DNA of 63,315 nucleotides from Stagonosporopsis chrysanthemi (Eukaryota > Ascomycota > Dothideomycetes > Pleosporales > Didymellaceae): assembly GCA_022560025.1 (NCBI GenBank), contig JAFISE010000174.1:1-63315 (forward strand), in the 5' to 3' direction. Positions 21,360 through 31,427 of this stretch are shown here, piece by piece. Made by a program: the position numbers and the translations under genes. Positions within the stretch are counted from its first letter, which is position 1. Each line of letters begins with the position of its first letter. Below the pieces are notes generated by a model. That model ran no database searches, was not told where the DNA came from, and saw only the letters and a program-made list of their open reading frames with translations.

Positions 21360-21719
21360 TTACAACTTGCTGATGAACAGACGGGCGGCGAAGAGGCGGA
21401 GACGCTGGGGCAGGATGTACTTGGAGAAGATGTAGATGAGGGTGGGGAGGAGGACGAAAGCCACGGTGGTCTCGTTGACGAAGAAGAAGGGGATCAGCTG
21501 GGGCATGGCAGACTTGAGGATGGTCTGCGCGAATTAGCATTCCCTCCAATGCACTGTATGTGAGGAGCGTTGTTGTACCATCTGCTGGGGACCGACCTCG
21601 GGGGTCTTCTTCTGCTGCTGGCTGGCGAGCGCAGGGCGGGCCATGACGGCAGGGCGGACAGCGGTGGGCGCGCGGAAAGCGGCCCTGGCGAAGGGGCGGA
21701 GAAAGCGGGTGGTGTTCAT
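21360..21719 (-). CDS. atp8: nuclear-encoded mitochondrial ATP synthase subunit 8
   Basis: Two exons, 21719-21579 and 21524-21360, separated by a 54-base intron (GTACAA..TGCTAAT..GCGCAG); 101 residues. Exon 1 encodes an Arg/Ala-rich, acid-free leader (MNTTRFLRPFARAAFRAP..), a typical mitochondrial presequence. Exon 2 encodes the whole ATP8 domain, 48 residues from about residue 54: it starts MPQLIPFFF, has one membrane helix (VAFVLLPTLIYIFSKYIL) and ends RLRLFAARLFISKL. The start, the basic end and the 48-residue length match fungal mitochondrial ATP8. ATP8 is part of the Fo stator of F1Fo-ATP synthase in the inner membrane and is normally mitochondrially encoded. The codons are nuclear in style (TGG absent, C-ending) and the intron is spliceosomal, so this is a working nuclear gene rather than a recent mtDNA insertion. 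Confidence 0.92.
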
Positions 21720-22343
21720 CGTGGGCGGTCTGAGTCTGCGGTCAGCGGTGCGCGGTGCGCGGTCGCGGGAGGGCCAATTGCTGCTGGAGAGCTTGATGGC
21801 GCAGAATTGACGCACTGGAGAAGTGTATGCGGCCCGGGGAGATGCGCGGTGATGGAGTTGCGGGTGGAGGTCGACGGTGTTGGTGAGCCAAAAGCTCTTG
21901 CTGAGTTGCCATGATGCGGAAAGACCCGCGTTGGCACGTGACCTTGGCATTGAAATACCAACTCCAGCTTCCCCACACTTCACATCGTCGAAAACTTATG
22001 TATAACAACGGACGGGGTCGGATCTAATAGTCCAATGATCATAATATACCACTCCATCACTGCTCCAAGACCGGTGATGCTGCCCCTAGATGACTTACAG
22101 TCCTCAACCACGACGCTACACACCGAGGGTCCATCTGAACATGGCTATACGTCTGTCGAAGCCTCTCATACATGCATGGCGGATGCAATTGCTTCCTTCT
22201 GCAATTGATACACGCCTTGATTGCTGACCAACCCCTCACTGCCACCTTTGGTCTTCCATTCAGCCGCCGGACGAGGGGCAGCTCTACAACGACAAAACTC
22301 AAACTCTAGCAAAACCCAGCAACCTCTATATTTTTGATGCACG
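21720..22343. promoter_or_regulatory. divergent upstream region of atp8 and the NmrA-like gene
   Basis: 624 bases between two divergent starts. TATATTTTT (about 22328) lies close before the NmrA-like ATG, probably within its leader. The atp8-proximal part is GC-rich. No gene seen. Confidence 0.4.
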
Positions 22344-23356
22344 ATGGCGATTGAGAAGATCATGATCATTGGCGTAAGCCGCAGTCAGTATTTGACAACA
22401 GCCTCCGCTAACACGCGCAGAATTGGGAGCTATGTTTAAGCATCGTCAGCGCCATCGTACCCTCTGATGGGAGTCAAGCGCAGACCATACATTTGTCTGT
22501 TCTGACGAATGCTTCTCAAGCGCTCCGCCTACCGCCTCGCCTTCCTGTCAATGCCGTCAAGCATCACAAGTCTGATTTCTCCACTGCCTCCCTCAAGGCT
22601 GCGTTTGCCGGGCAAGACTTGGTTATCAGCACCACAGCTGGTGGCGACTCTGACCAACAAATCAGTATCATAAATGCAGCAATCGCAACGGGTGTTCGGC
22701 GATTTATGCCCTGTGAGTTTGGCCACGACACGCTCAACAAGAAAATATCAGAACGCATCCTCAAAATTGCCGGCCGCGCAAAGGTCATTGAGTATCTGCA
22801 GGCGGCATCGACGGCATCTGCAGGATTTGAGTGGGTTGGCGTCGCAACCGGATATACGTTAGATACAGGACTCATCAGCGGCAATATGGGTTTTGATATG
22901 CAATGGCATAGCGCAACCATCCACGGTATCGGCACCGAGAAGTTCGCTGCTTCGAGTCTGCAGCGAGTCGGAGAGGTCGTTGCACGTGTGGTTGGTTGCT
23001 GGGACAAAGTCAAGAACCAGTACATCTACGCAGCAGGCGTCGTGACTTCTGCCAACGAAATCCTGCGAAGCGCCGAGAAGACCACCCAACAAGAATTCAC
23101 AGTCGGCAACTACGACGTACAGGACTGCATCAGGGAAGGCAAAGCACGCATTGAGCGAGGCTATCCAGACTCTGGCATGTTCTTGCTAGAGCGTAGTATT
23201 TTGTACGATGAAGAGCTAGACGCAACGGAGCCGTTCAGATCACGCAGCAGCAATGACCTCCTGGAGCTCGGGCCTGAGACGATTGAGAATATTGTCGCAA
23301 ACGCTTATCACGACCTCAGGCAACACGGCAAGCCTGGCTGTGGATGCTCATCGTAA
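22344..23356 (+). CDS. NmrA/isoflavone-reductase-like protein with eroded Gly motif
   Basis: Two exons, 22344-22373 and 22421-23356 (intron 47 bases, GTAAGC..GCTAACACGCGCAG); 321 residues, normal for the family. The body is recognisable: a strand-helix with DLVISTTAG, then RRFMPCEFGHD (the substrate-side FxPSEFG block), VEYLQ-type helix region and a C-terminal AYHDLRQ. Family members are atypical short-chain dehydrogenases that bind NAD(P)H with a Rossmann GxxGxxG loop directly after the first strand. Here the first strand MIIG is followed by NWELCLSIVSAI instead of a glycine-rich loop, and the Arg after the second strand is absent (SVLTNAS). The only in-frame splice choice gives this sequence, so loss of the motif appears real. 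It may be non-catalytic, an NmrA-like sensor, or decaying. Confidence 0.72.
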
Positions 23357-24154
23357 ATACGCTTAGCTTACATAGGCTTCAGCTTGGGCGTGTAGATGTC
23401 CATTGCAATCAAGCGCCCCACTGGTAAGCTTGCCCTGTCAGGCAGGTCGGCATGTTCAACCTCGTCGATGTTTCAGCATGGCATACCGAGCACAGCACAA
23501 CAACAAGCATAACACAAATGTCGTTGATCTTTTTCCGGAAATTCTGAACTTAGTACTCAGGAGCCACCATACCCCTAGCCCTAGGCGGATCTGCCAGCGC
23601 CGCCAAACTTTGTCCTCGCCTTTCTACGAATTTCTTGTCCGGATGAATGAACGCTGCTGACCGATCACCAGCCTAAACCCATCCTCCTCACCGACTCTCC
23701 GTCCGTGCCTACCACTTCATTTCTCTTGTTTTCCGACCGACATCCGAGCCAGCCCTGAACAGTCGCGCTAGAGGCTTTTTTGTCCGCTGGTCCGTGCGTT
23801 CTTCATCTGCGGCGAGCATTCTCATTGGCCTGCGCGACCTCGCAGCCCAGGGGAAGGGCGTGTAGGAGGCATCATGCGAACCCACTGCTTATGCTCGACC
23901 TACTAGCCGTATGTTGTTCATCGTATTATTTTGATCTGGCGGCCCATCGCGAGTACCGAGGAGACGAGCGATGAGGTATATACTGAAGACTGTCCCCTCG
24001 ATCTCGCCGGGTTTTGACGACCGCGATCAACTCGTACGAACCAATTTTCTGTATAAAATCTAATCATACCATACAATACCATCCTACATCGCCCAAAATC
24101 AGCAGCCAACAACCCCACAGCTCTAAACATCCCATACACTTAGTACCCCCCAAC
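23357..24154. other. intergenic, no gene seen
   Basis: Holds the 3' flank of the NmrA-like gene and the upstream region of the small ORF at 24155. Short ORFs here have no recognisable features. Confidence 0.4.
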
Positions 24155-24400
24155 ATGCTCCACCCCAACCGCCGCCTCCGAATCAACACCAGGACGCAGC
24201 CCATCGACCCGCTGGAACAGCGCTTCTCGTCACCCAGTCTAGTCCCAGGCATGGGCATAATGAGCCTACTGTCGATGCTGCTGAACATTGAAGAGAAGAG
24301 CTACGACCAGCAATTCTCACCGCGGCGCGCCAGTTTCCCGCGCTCAAACTATCCGCGCATCGTCATCACGCCCGCGACGGAGAGCCGGATCGCGACTTGA
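24155..24400 (+). CDS. small hypothetical protein (81 residues)
   Basis: ATG 24155 follows a long C-rich, pyrimidine-biased leader and opens 81 codons with strong C/G preference at third positions (CTC CAC CCC AAC CGC CGC), unlike the neighbouring non-coding DNA. The product is basic (MLHPNRRLRINTRTQ) with a short hydrophobic Met/Leu-rich helix (GMGIMSLLSMLLNI) and an Arg/Pro-rich end. No signal peptide, domain or family recognised. It could be the first exon of a longer gene, since GC-rich open frames continue to about 24850, but I could not place an intron. Confidence 0.4.
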   Translation: MLHPNRRLRINTRTQPIDPLEQRFSSPSLVPGMGIMSLLSMLLNIEEKSYDQQFSPRRASFPRSNYPRIVITPATESRIAT

Positions 24401-25089
24401 GCTGCACCGCGGAGGGACAAGACTCACGCACACGCACTCCGGTGGCACGGGGGGTGATTCGGAGGCGCTCCAGACGGTCGAGTGGCGGGCGCGGTGCAGA
24501 GCGCGGCAAATCCGGCGACGAGATGCTCAGACACGCGGCAACACGACGGGTATTTCTGGCCGGCATGACGTGGAAGCGTGGACTTGGGTGCTTTTGGTTC
24601 CGCACTGGACAGTCGTCCGACCGCACGCTTCGTCCACAGCTCAAAGTACGGACTCGGCTCGACTGCCTCGATCCGGCGTATCCGCCGCTGCGCCGCGCCT
24701 GATGTTGCTCATCGATACACTTCTGAATGACGAGCAAGACAGGCTTAGGGTTGCGGCTCAGTTGTTGCACTGTTCGGCTGCGATTTCAAAGGAAGGGGAA
24801 CACTTGGGCAGCCATGCGGTGCAGAAGAGGACACGAACCCATGAGTGATTGTCGGTGCAATAAGTTATTTTTGATCGGATGGGCGGGGCTGAGGTGGTGT
24901 ACGAGAGGGAATAAATATAGTCATAGTGTCTAATTGTTCGAACATACACTGCTCAAGGTTCATCTCTGCCTGCACATTGCATTGGTGAAGTGGATCATGC
25001 TTTACTGACAGACCAGCAAGAGTTGGCTGGAGCACGGCTCCGGGTATCTACATCTAGAACTAATTTAATTGACTTAAGCCCCCTAGCAT
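24401..25089. other. intergenic, overlapping GC-rich ORFs only
   Basis: Open frames exist on both strands between 24401 and 24850, but they overlap each other and match nothing known. The right part is the 3' flank of the MFS gene. Confidence 0.35.
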
Positions 25090-26950
25090 TCACAGCCCGT
25101 ACTCGAATGTCATCTTCTCATCGCCCTCCCTCCCCCCTGACGTTGCGTCCTCCAGCCACGCCACCATCCTCGGGCTCACCTCGCTCTTCCGCAGCATCGC
25201 AACGGCTCTCGCAAGCCATCTCCTCTCCACAACCAGCGGTCCCGAACCTTCACTTCTCTCGCTCTCGCGCTCCTCTGCATCCCACTCATGCACCAGCGAC
25301 CTACGCCTCGCATTCTCCTTGCTTAGGTTGCGCAGAAAAAGCACGTACCCGCCCGCTGCAGCAGCGACACTGAGCAGTGTCCAGAAGAACGGAACAATGT
25401 ATCCGGTCTCCGCGTACTGGGGACGGAACAACATGGCACTGATGACGCCGGCAAGGTTACCCCACCCATTGATTCCGAGCATGAGGGCGCGCTTGCCTGG
25501 GCTGGGCGTGTTGCCTGAGATCCATGCGACAGTGAGTGGACTAGCGATGTAGGCGCCGCTAATGAGGATGTTGAGGCTGAGGTAGCGGGGCACGGCCCAG
25601 GTTGTGGGGAGCACGACGACGAGACTCAGGCCAGTGACCATGATGCCAAGGCCAAGGAGGATGGGCCGGAGGCGGGTGCGGTGCCGGTCGCTGTAGGATG
25701 CGAAAAGATAGAGGGTTATAGCGCCGCAGATGTGAGGGGGTGCGGTGAGTAGGTTGAGCAGCGAGGGAGAGGCTTTGTGGCCTGTTAGGGGCGCGAGGAC
25801 GAGGGGGAGGAAGACGGAGAAAGCATATACGGGGACTGCGGACAGAATATTACAGGCGAGCAGATGCCAGACCAAGGGCGAGGAGAGAGCGGAGAGGATG
25901 TCGCGAGGTGTGATGCCACGGTCGTCGAGTGTCGCTCGTCGATCGCTGGGGGAGGCAGTTGTGGGATTCAGTAGGCCGCGGGACTCTTCGTCGGTGGTCG
26001 AGGTGGGCGAGAACGAGTTCGAGTCGCGGTGTTTGGAGGATGCAGCCGAACCTTCTTGTGCTGCACGATCTTTGACTACGCGCGAGGAAGCATACTGGCG
26101 CTGTTCAGGCGTAAGGAACCACGCTGTCTCGACGCTGTGTGGCAGCCAAAAGTATCCCACCAACGCGACTACAACTGTCAGGCTGCCCTCGAGGAGGAAC
26201 AAGACCTGCCACGAATGCCACTGCGATCCACCGTCTGAGTTGTCGCCGCGCTGGTCGGGGAAGTGCTCGAAAACGAAGTAGCTGATGATGCCGCCGAGGG
26301 CACCACCGACAGCTGCCTGACCGTAAAATAAGGACAGACGGCGGCCGAACTCGAATCGCGTGTAGAAGAGGGAGAGGTACGATACGGTGACGGGATAGAA
26401 GCCGGCTGGTCAATGTCAGTATCCGTCTAGCAGTACAAGAGCCTGGTATCTATACCTTCCAAACATCCGATCACAATCCTCAGAGTGTATAGTTGCCATC
26501 TTTGTTTGACCCAGACGTGCAGCATGGTACTCAGTCCCCAGAGCAGCATGCACGTTGGCACCCAAGCGACCATGCCATACTTGCGTCCCAGCGCAGCACC
26601 GGCAGGCTGGAGCGCAACGAAGAAGGCGAAGAAGAGCGCTACAGCAGTGTTGAGGTCGCCCTTTTTGAGCCCGATATCAGTCGTAAAGTGTGCAGACTCT
26701 GCGTTGCCAATCTAAATGCTCATCAGCACACACGCAGATGCCGGAAGGGAGCAGACCGTACGTTGGATTTGTCTAGTGAGTTGAAAAGAAACAACAGGGC
26801 GAGGAAAGGTAAGAGGAGCGTATCGAGCTTCAACAGGGTCCTCTTGTGCAGGCGCGAAGTCGTGGTGGGCGTGGGCTGCTCATCGTCGTCGTTCTCCAGC
26901 ATGGTGTGTCGCGTTGCGGAGATGCGGGAGAGCTCGTGTTGCTGGACCAT
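25090..26950 (-). CDS. MFS transporter, anion:cation symporter (Dal5-like) type
   Basis: Three exons: 26950-26762, 26711-26456 and 26405-25090, with two 50-base introns, giving 586 residues. The first membrane helix carries the family opening LDTLLLPFLALLFLFNSLDKSNIGNAES typical of the allantoate permease (Dal5) branch. The sixth-helix region (VGGALGGIISYFVF), a long central cytosolic loop rich in Ser/Asp (about residues 240-300) and six more helices follow (for example VWHLLACNILSAVPVYAFSVFLPLV). The C-terminal cytosolic tail of about 80 residues is charged. Substrates of this family are carboxylates, vitamins, dipeptides or ureides; none can be assigned. It lies 305 bases downstream of a Zn2Cys6 regulator on the same strand. 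Confidence 0.85.
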
Positions 26951-27255
26951 TGCGGAGGAATGGGACTAGTCGGCTTTGGCGGGGACATCACAAGGGCAGC
27001 GACATCGCATGACCTTCTCTATGTGCACGGCGCGCTTGAGGCTGCTGCTGAGGTTTGAGCAGCTGCCTCCAGCGTGGGCCGTTGAGTCGGTCAGACTGGC
27101 TGTTGCTTATGCTGGACCCTGGTCGTCGGACATGACGCGATTGGCGTCGCTTGATGTGGATAGGTGCAACGACGAATTCCAAGCATCCATCCCGGCTTTC
27201 ATTGAACTGTGCTCTGCACTTAAATGAAGCGACTTGAAAACCACATGCATTATCA
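26951..27255. promoter_or_regulatory. short gap between Zn2Cys6 gene and MFS gene
   Basis: 305 bases between the stop of the regulator gene and the start of the transporter gene, both on the minus strand. It must contain the transporter's promoter. No inverted CGG triplet pair typical of Zn2Cys6 sites was clear by eye. Confidence 0.35.
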
Positions 27256-29739
27256 TCAAATGCCGCTGAGGATGAAGTCGTCGCCCATACCCGTCCACCC
27301 GTTGATCCCAAAGAACCATTCCGGGTCCTGAAGAAAGGTCGAGTTGAAGTCCATCAAATCATCAGGCAAGGACGACTGCGAATATGTTCCCAACCCCAGA
27401 TCAACGCAATCATCAGCGTCTGCGCTCTTGCCGACAGCTGTCCCTGATCGGAGCTCACCGTCTGCGCTGGTGCCCGTCGACAAGCCGTGACCCGTGACAT
27501 CGTCGGCGCCCTCACCTCTCCCATGGTCTTTTTCCCTCACCCTTGACGCGCCGAGGTCAATTGGCTCGCCATGCTCCTGTTCATACACCTCTGTCATGAT
27601 CTTGCGCACCTCCATGACGCTTTGCTTGGCAGCTGCTAGGACCATGGCCTCAGCATCTGCACCTGCGACTAGTGCATCGACACGAGCCACAGCGCACGCG
27701 AAAAACACGACGCCTTTAGGGTTTGTTTCGCCGTTTCGTATACGCAGCATGCTTGTCTCATACGCTTTTACCAGAGCGTCGTTCAGGGGCTCCGATTGTG
27801 GGGATAGTGTAAAAGGCTGTTGCTCTGACGCATTCGATATCAGGGAAACGGTAAGGGCGGGATTTTCTTGCTGCTCTTCGATCTGCATATGCAGCTCGTA
27901 GTAGATGGTTGAAACAGCATACAGGATGAGACCCTTGTAGAAACCAACAGCACGGTACGTCATGAGTGTCCAGTCGTCGACGATGCCTGTAGCCGGCGTA
28001 GTTGCGGGTGCAAAGATAGACAAGGATGATTCCAAGCATATTTTGCGTGAGAAACAGAACTGAGGGTCCTCCTTAGCCTTTGCGAAGTAAGGACGATGCA
28101 GCCCGAGGACGAAGCGCCTGACGAGAGAGTCAAGAAGTTTGATTTGAAACGGCGTAATGCCAGCACCGTCCCGCAAAGCTTCCTTGAAGAAGCGAGTCTT
28201 TGAATTGCACAGCTCGTTAAGTTTGTTCCCAAGCCTGATGCATTTGGAGTATGGTAAGTCAAAGCGCAGATTGTTGAGCAAGCGAATGATCTCAAGACGA
28301 AGAGGCAGTGAATCCATAATGGCAATCTGTAGGCTGCAATCGGTACATGCATTGAGTGATCTGGTGTTGAGAGGCGATTCGTACTCTTCACAGAGATCTT
28401 CGTCGTTAATATTGGAAGGTGGCTTTGTGTCATAATCCTGTACTGATATCATTGGCGGCATGCCAGTGTCCATACTACTTTGTGCTGTAAGCTCCAGGAT
28501 TGTGGCCCACAACCTTCTGCGCATCTCTGCATGGAACGTGTTGATTTTCCCAAAGTACGATGGATCTCTATGAAGTCCAAGGTACATAGCAGTCCGCAAG
28601 AGTGAGCCCGTATGGATCCAGATGTGATCGCCTTCAACATTACAGACTTGTTTTGCGAGCACGACCAGAATTTGGATCTGCAAGCCAGCCATATTGAGTC
28701 GTGACTTTGCATGTGGTGCAGCCAGCCAGTGCTCTGCCGCTTGTATCCATTTAGCACAGGTCACTCGCAGCTGTGGTTGGTCGATGCCGGTGTAGAACGG
28801 GACCCCTATCGCGCAGACAAGCATGATCTTGAGTAGCACAGACAATCTGCCCTGATCCTTGCCTGACCAATAGTCTTCATACTCGTTGCGGAAAGAAGGC
28901 ACATGCAGCACCCGGAAGATGCCTTCAAAAGTGCGGAAGTAACCGGCAACGAGTACATCGCAAGTGACTTTGGAAGGAAGGGAACCCAATACCTCTGGCG
29001 CAATGGTTGGCGATAACATACGAGCCGTTTTCAGAACACGAGCCATGGTCTTAAGCTCATTGACAGTTTTATAGAGCTTGGTCGACTTGTTGACCTCCAC
29101 GCGGTCTGTAGCTGGGTTCACTGTAACATTTGCATCGCCTAGGGCTTCGTACTGTCAGGTAGTCAGTACTGCTTTTAGAAACAATATCAGTCATAAATTG
29201 GGGGCACCGACAGGTTCGAGAGCGTTCATCCAATGGCTTTGGCCAAAGAACTTCGACTTTTGAAATGTTCCAGGTATATCAGTAACGATATCCGCAATTG
29301 GTCGAGTGTCGTCTTCAGGGACGGCACCGTGACCAAGAGCTGTGCGGATGTCATTATTTTCTTTCAGTAGAACCGCCAGAAAAGATGGCTGCCAATCGTC
29401 TCCAGGCACCGTCGATCCTGTTGTCGATGGGAGAAGAGGCTTAGGCCTGGGTTGTCGGTGCTTGCCAGCTACATCGGGGGAGCCAGCTTTGCTGGGTGCA
29501 CTATCACTTCGCACAATTTCGGCTGGTTGCGTTGCGCTCCTTTGGAACCGGTTCCGAGCTGATCTGTAAGTACACTTGTCCGATTTGATTCTAATGCATG
29601 CACCACAAGGCTTTTGGCGGTCGCACTTGACCTTGCGCATTCGGCATTCGACACACGATAACGCCGGCCTTCTTGTGCGCTTGACCAGGCCATCGCCATC
29701 TGTATTCGATTGCGATACGCTCGGAAGATGATCATCCAT
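27256..29739 (-). CDS. Zn2Cys6 transcription factor with Fungal_trans domain
   Basis: Two exons, 29739-29212 and 29151-27256 (intron 60 bases, GTCGGT..ACAG), 807 residues. ATG 29739 is the first in-frame ATG; the open frame upstream lacks one. The zinc cluster lies at residues 29-56 (CVECRMRKVKCDRQKPC..C, spacing CX2CX6CX5CX2CX7C) after a basic stretch. A Ser/Pro linker leads to the fungal transcription-factor homology domain: GYFRTFEGIFRVLHVPSF, then AGLQIQILVVLAKQ, AMYLGLHRDPSYF, EMRRRLWATILELTAQ and DYDTKPPSNINDEDL. The C-terminus is acidic with hydrophobic residues, as in activation domains. A nuclear DNA-binding regulator; the adjacent MFS gene is a possible target by proximity only. Confidence 0.9.
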
Positions 29740-31331
29740 TTCAGCGGCTGAAGGTCGAGATCGGGGTAGTTGTGAGCTCGGCGTGACACTGTGGGTTGAT
29801 GTGTGTGGCGGTCGGTGATTTCGGTCTTTTCCCTCGGCTTTTCGCAATCGCAGTCTTCAGGCGTGTCTTGCGCCCGCAATTGGTGAATCAGTGTGTCGGA
29901 TTCATCGCAACCATGATTGGCCCCGCCGTTATTTTCGGGTGTTGCTAGGTAGTGAAGTACTATATACGCATTGACTGATGGTTGAGTGGGGTGGCGGGGT
30001 GATTATTGGAGGACCCGAGGTGCATTGCAGGAGGCAGACACGTCTTTCACTCAGCACCAAAATGGCAATACCACTGTTGGCTCACTCGGCGGCGGCATCT
30101 GAAGATATGCAGACACTTGTCGCGCTGAATTAGATAAGCCATGGCTGCAGCCTTGAGTCATAAATCATTCATGTCTTTCCAAGCGCGCTCTTTTCCCTTC
30201 TCCAAAAACGAAACGAGGATTGCATTGCAGGGCGGATCGTAGGCGGCACGTGCATCGTAGGTAATGTATGTCCGTCATTGCAAAGGCCATATGTAACATC
30301 TCTTTCTTCTTCAATTCTAGCTCGATAGCTCAGGAACTACTTTTGAGGGCTCGTTCCTTTCGTGAGCATCGTTACAGTCACGACCAATGTGTTGAAAGGT
30401 TCGGTCCCTTTGAGGACACTTCACTTATAGTGGCAGCCTAACCTACGAGTTCAGAACGACGACAACAAAGTTGTTGAGGTCGGTCAGACGTTTCTTGAGA
30501 GGAAAAGCTGTTGCGACGAGTTCGGAGAACTTGCGTCGTCTAAATCTCGGAGTGCAAGGTGATGCTCAACACAAGAGGACCATTGCGTGCTACAAGGTCG
30601 CGCTGGCGCAACCACAACAGCCGCGTCCGCCCGACTTTCAGCAGGCTTATGGACTCGTCACCACCAGTCGTGTCGAATCAGAAAGAGCAACAACGTGTTT
30701 AGTGCCCGGATCCTGCGCAGACACCGTTAGCCGGCATGAACACCGGCTCACGGTCCAATTTCGCAATCCTAGGCATGATAATCGAATCTGGTGGCTTTAC
30801 AAGAGACATGTTTCTGGACATGGTCTTCGAAAGAAATCAAAGCGGAGAGTTTGGTCCAGATCGATGCCCAGTTTCATGTGAAGAACGGACAACGACGTCC
30901 TTCTTAGCTCGCTCGTAAGTATCGAAGTAGATGGTAATTAGCAAAGGGGATATCAAAGACGTATGAGCTGTACTATAGACAGCTGTTCACCTGAAGGACT
31001 TCACTGCGTACATGCCGTGATTAACGAAGCTAGATCTCCGTTCTTAGTGGATCTTCCGCCCTGAGCAACGACCTCCTCTCCACACTCTATAGGTGACTCA
31101 GCCGGTCCGAACCGAGCTAAGAACTTAGGCTGCATGAGACTGCCGAAACGACACAGTTCCGTGGGGCAAACGGCAGGGTCTAATGTGCGACTGCAACCTT
31201 TCTCATAGTCGCCCCACGAGGCGCACCGATTGTGCCATGAAGGGGCATAATGATGTATCTTGAGTGTTGCGCCATCTACGGCTGTTAAAGTCTGCCAATC
31301 GGTCCGGGCTCAAGGTGTGTATCTATTGTAC
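29740..31331. promoter_or_regulatory. divergent region between Zn2Cys6 gene and Mup1-type permease
   Basis: About 1.6 kb. It should hold both upstream regions. A coding-like fragment at 30700-30918 on the plus strand is listed separately; nothing else is supported. Confidence 0.35.
30700..30918 (+). other. coding-like fragment, unrecognised
   Basis: About 70 open codons including ATG 30736 read as protein-like sequence (NFAILGMIIESGGFTRDMFLDM) and end at TAA, next to a donor-like CTCGTAAGT. It could be an exon of a short gene, a relic or chance. No family recognised. Confidence 0.18.
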
Positions 31332-31338
31332 TATATAT
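31332..31338 (+). promoter_or_regulatory. TATA-like element of the Mup1-type permease gene
   Basis: TATATAT lies 90 bases before ATG 31428, within the usual range for a fungal TATA box. Positional evidence only. Confidence 0.4.
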
Positions 31339-31427
31339 GTTGCGCCGTATTGATCTTTTTGCTGCCAGTGGCGGCTCGCTCTCTGATCTTTGGATAAGAG
31401 TCGATCTATCGCACCTGAACACCTACC

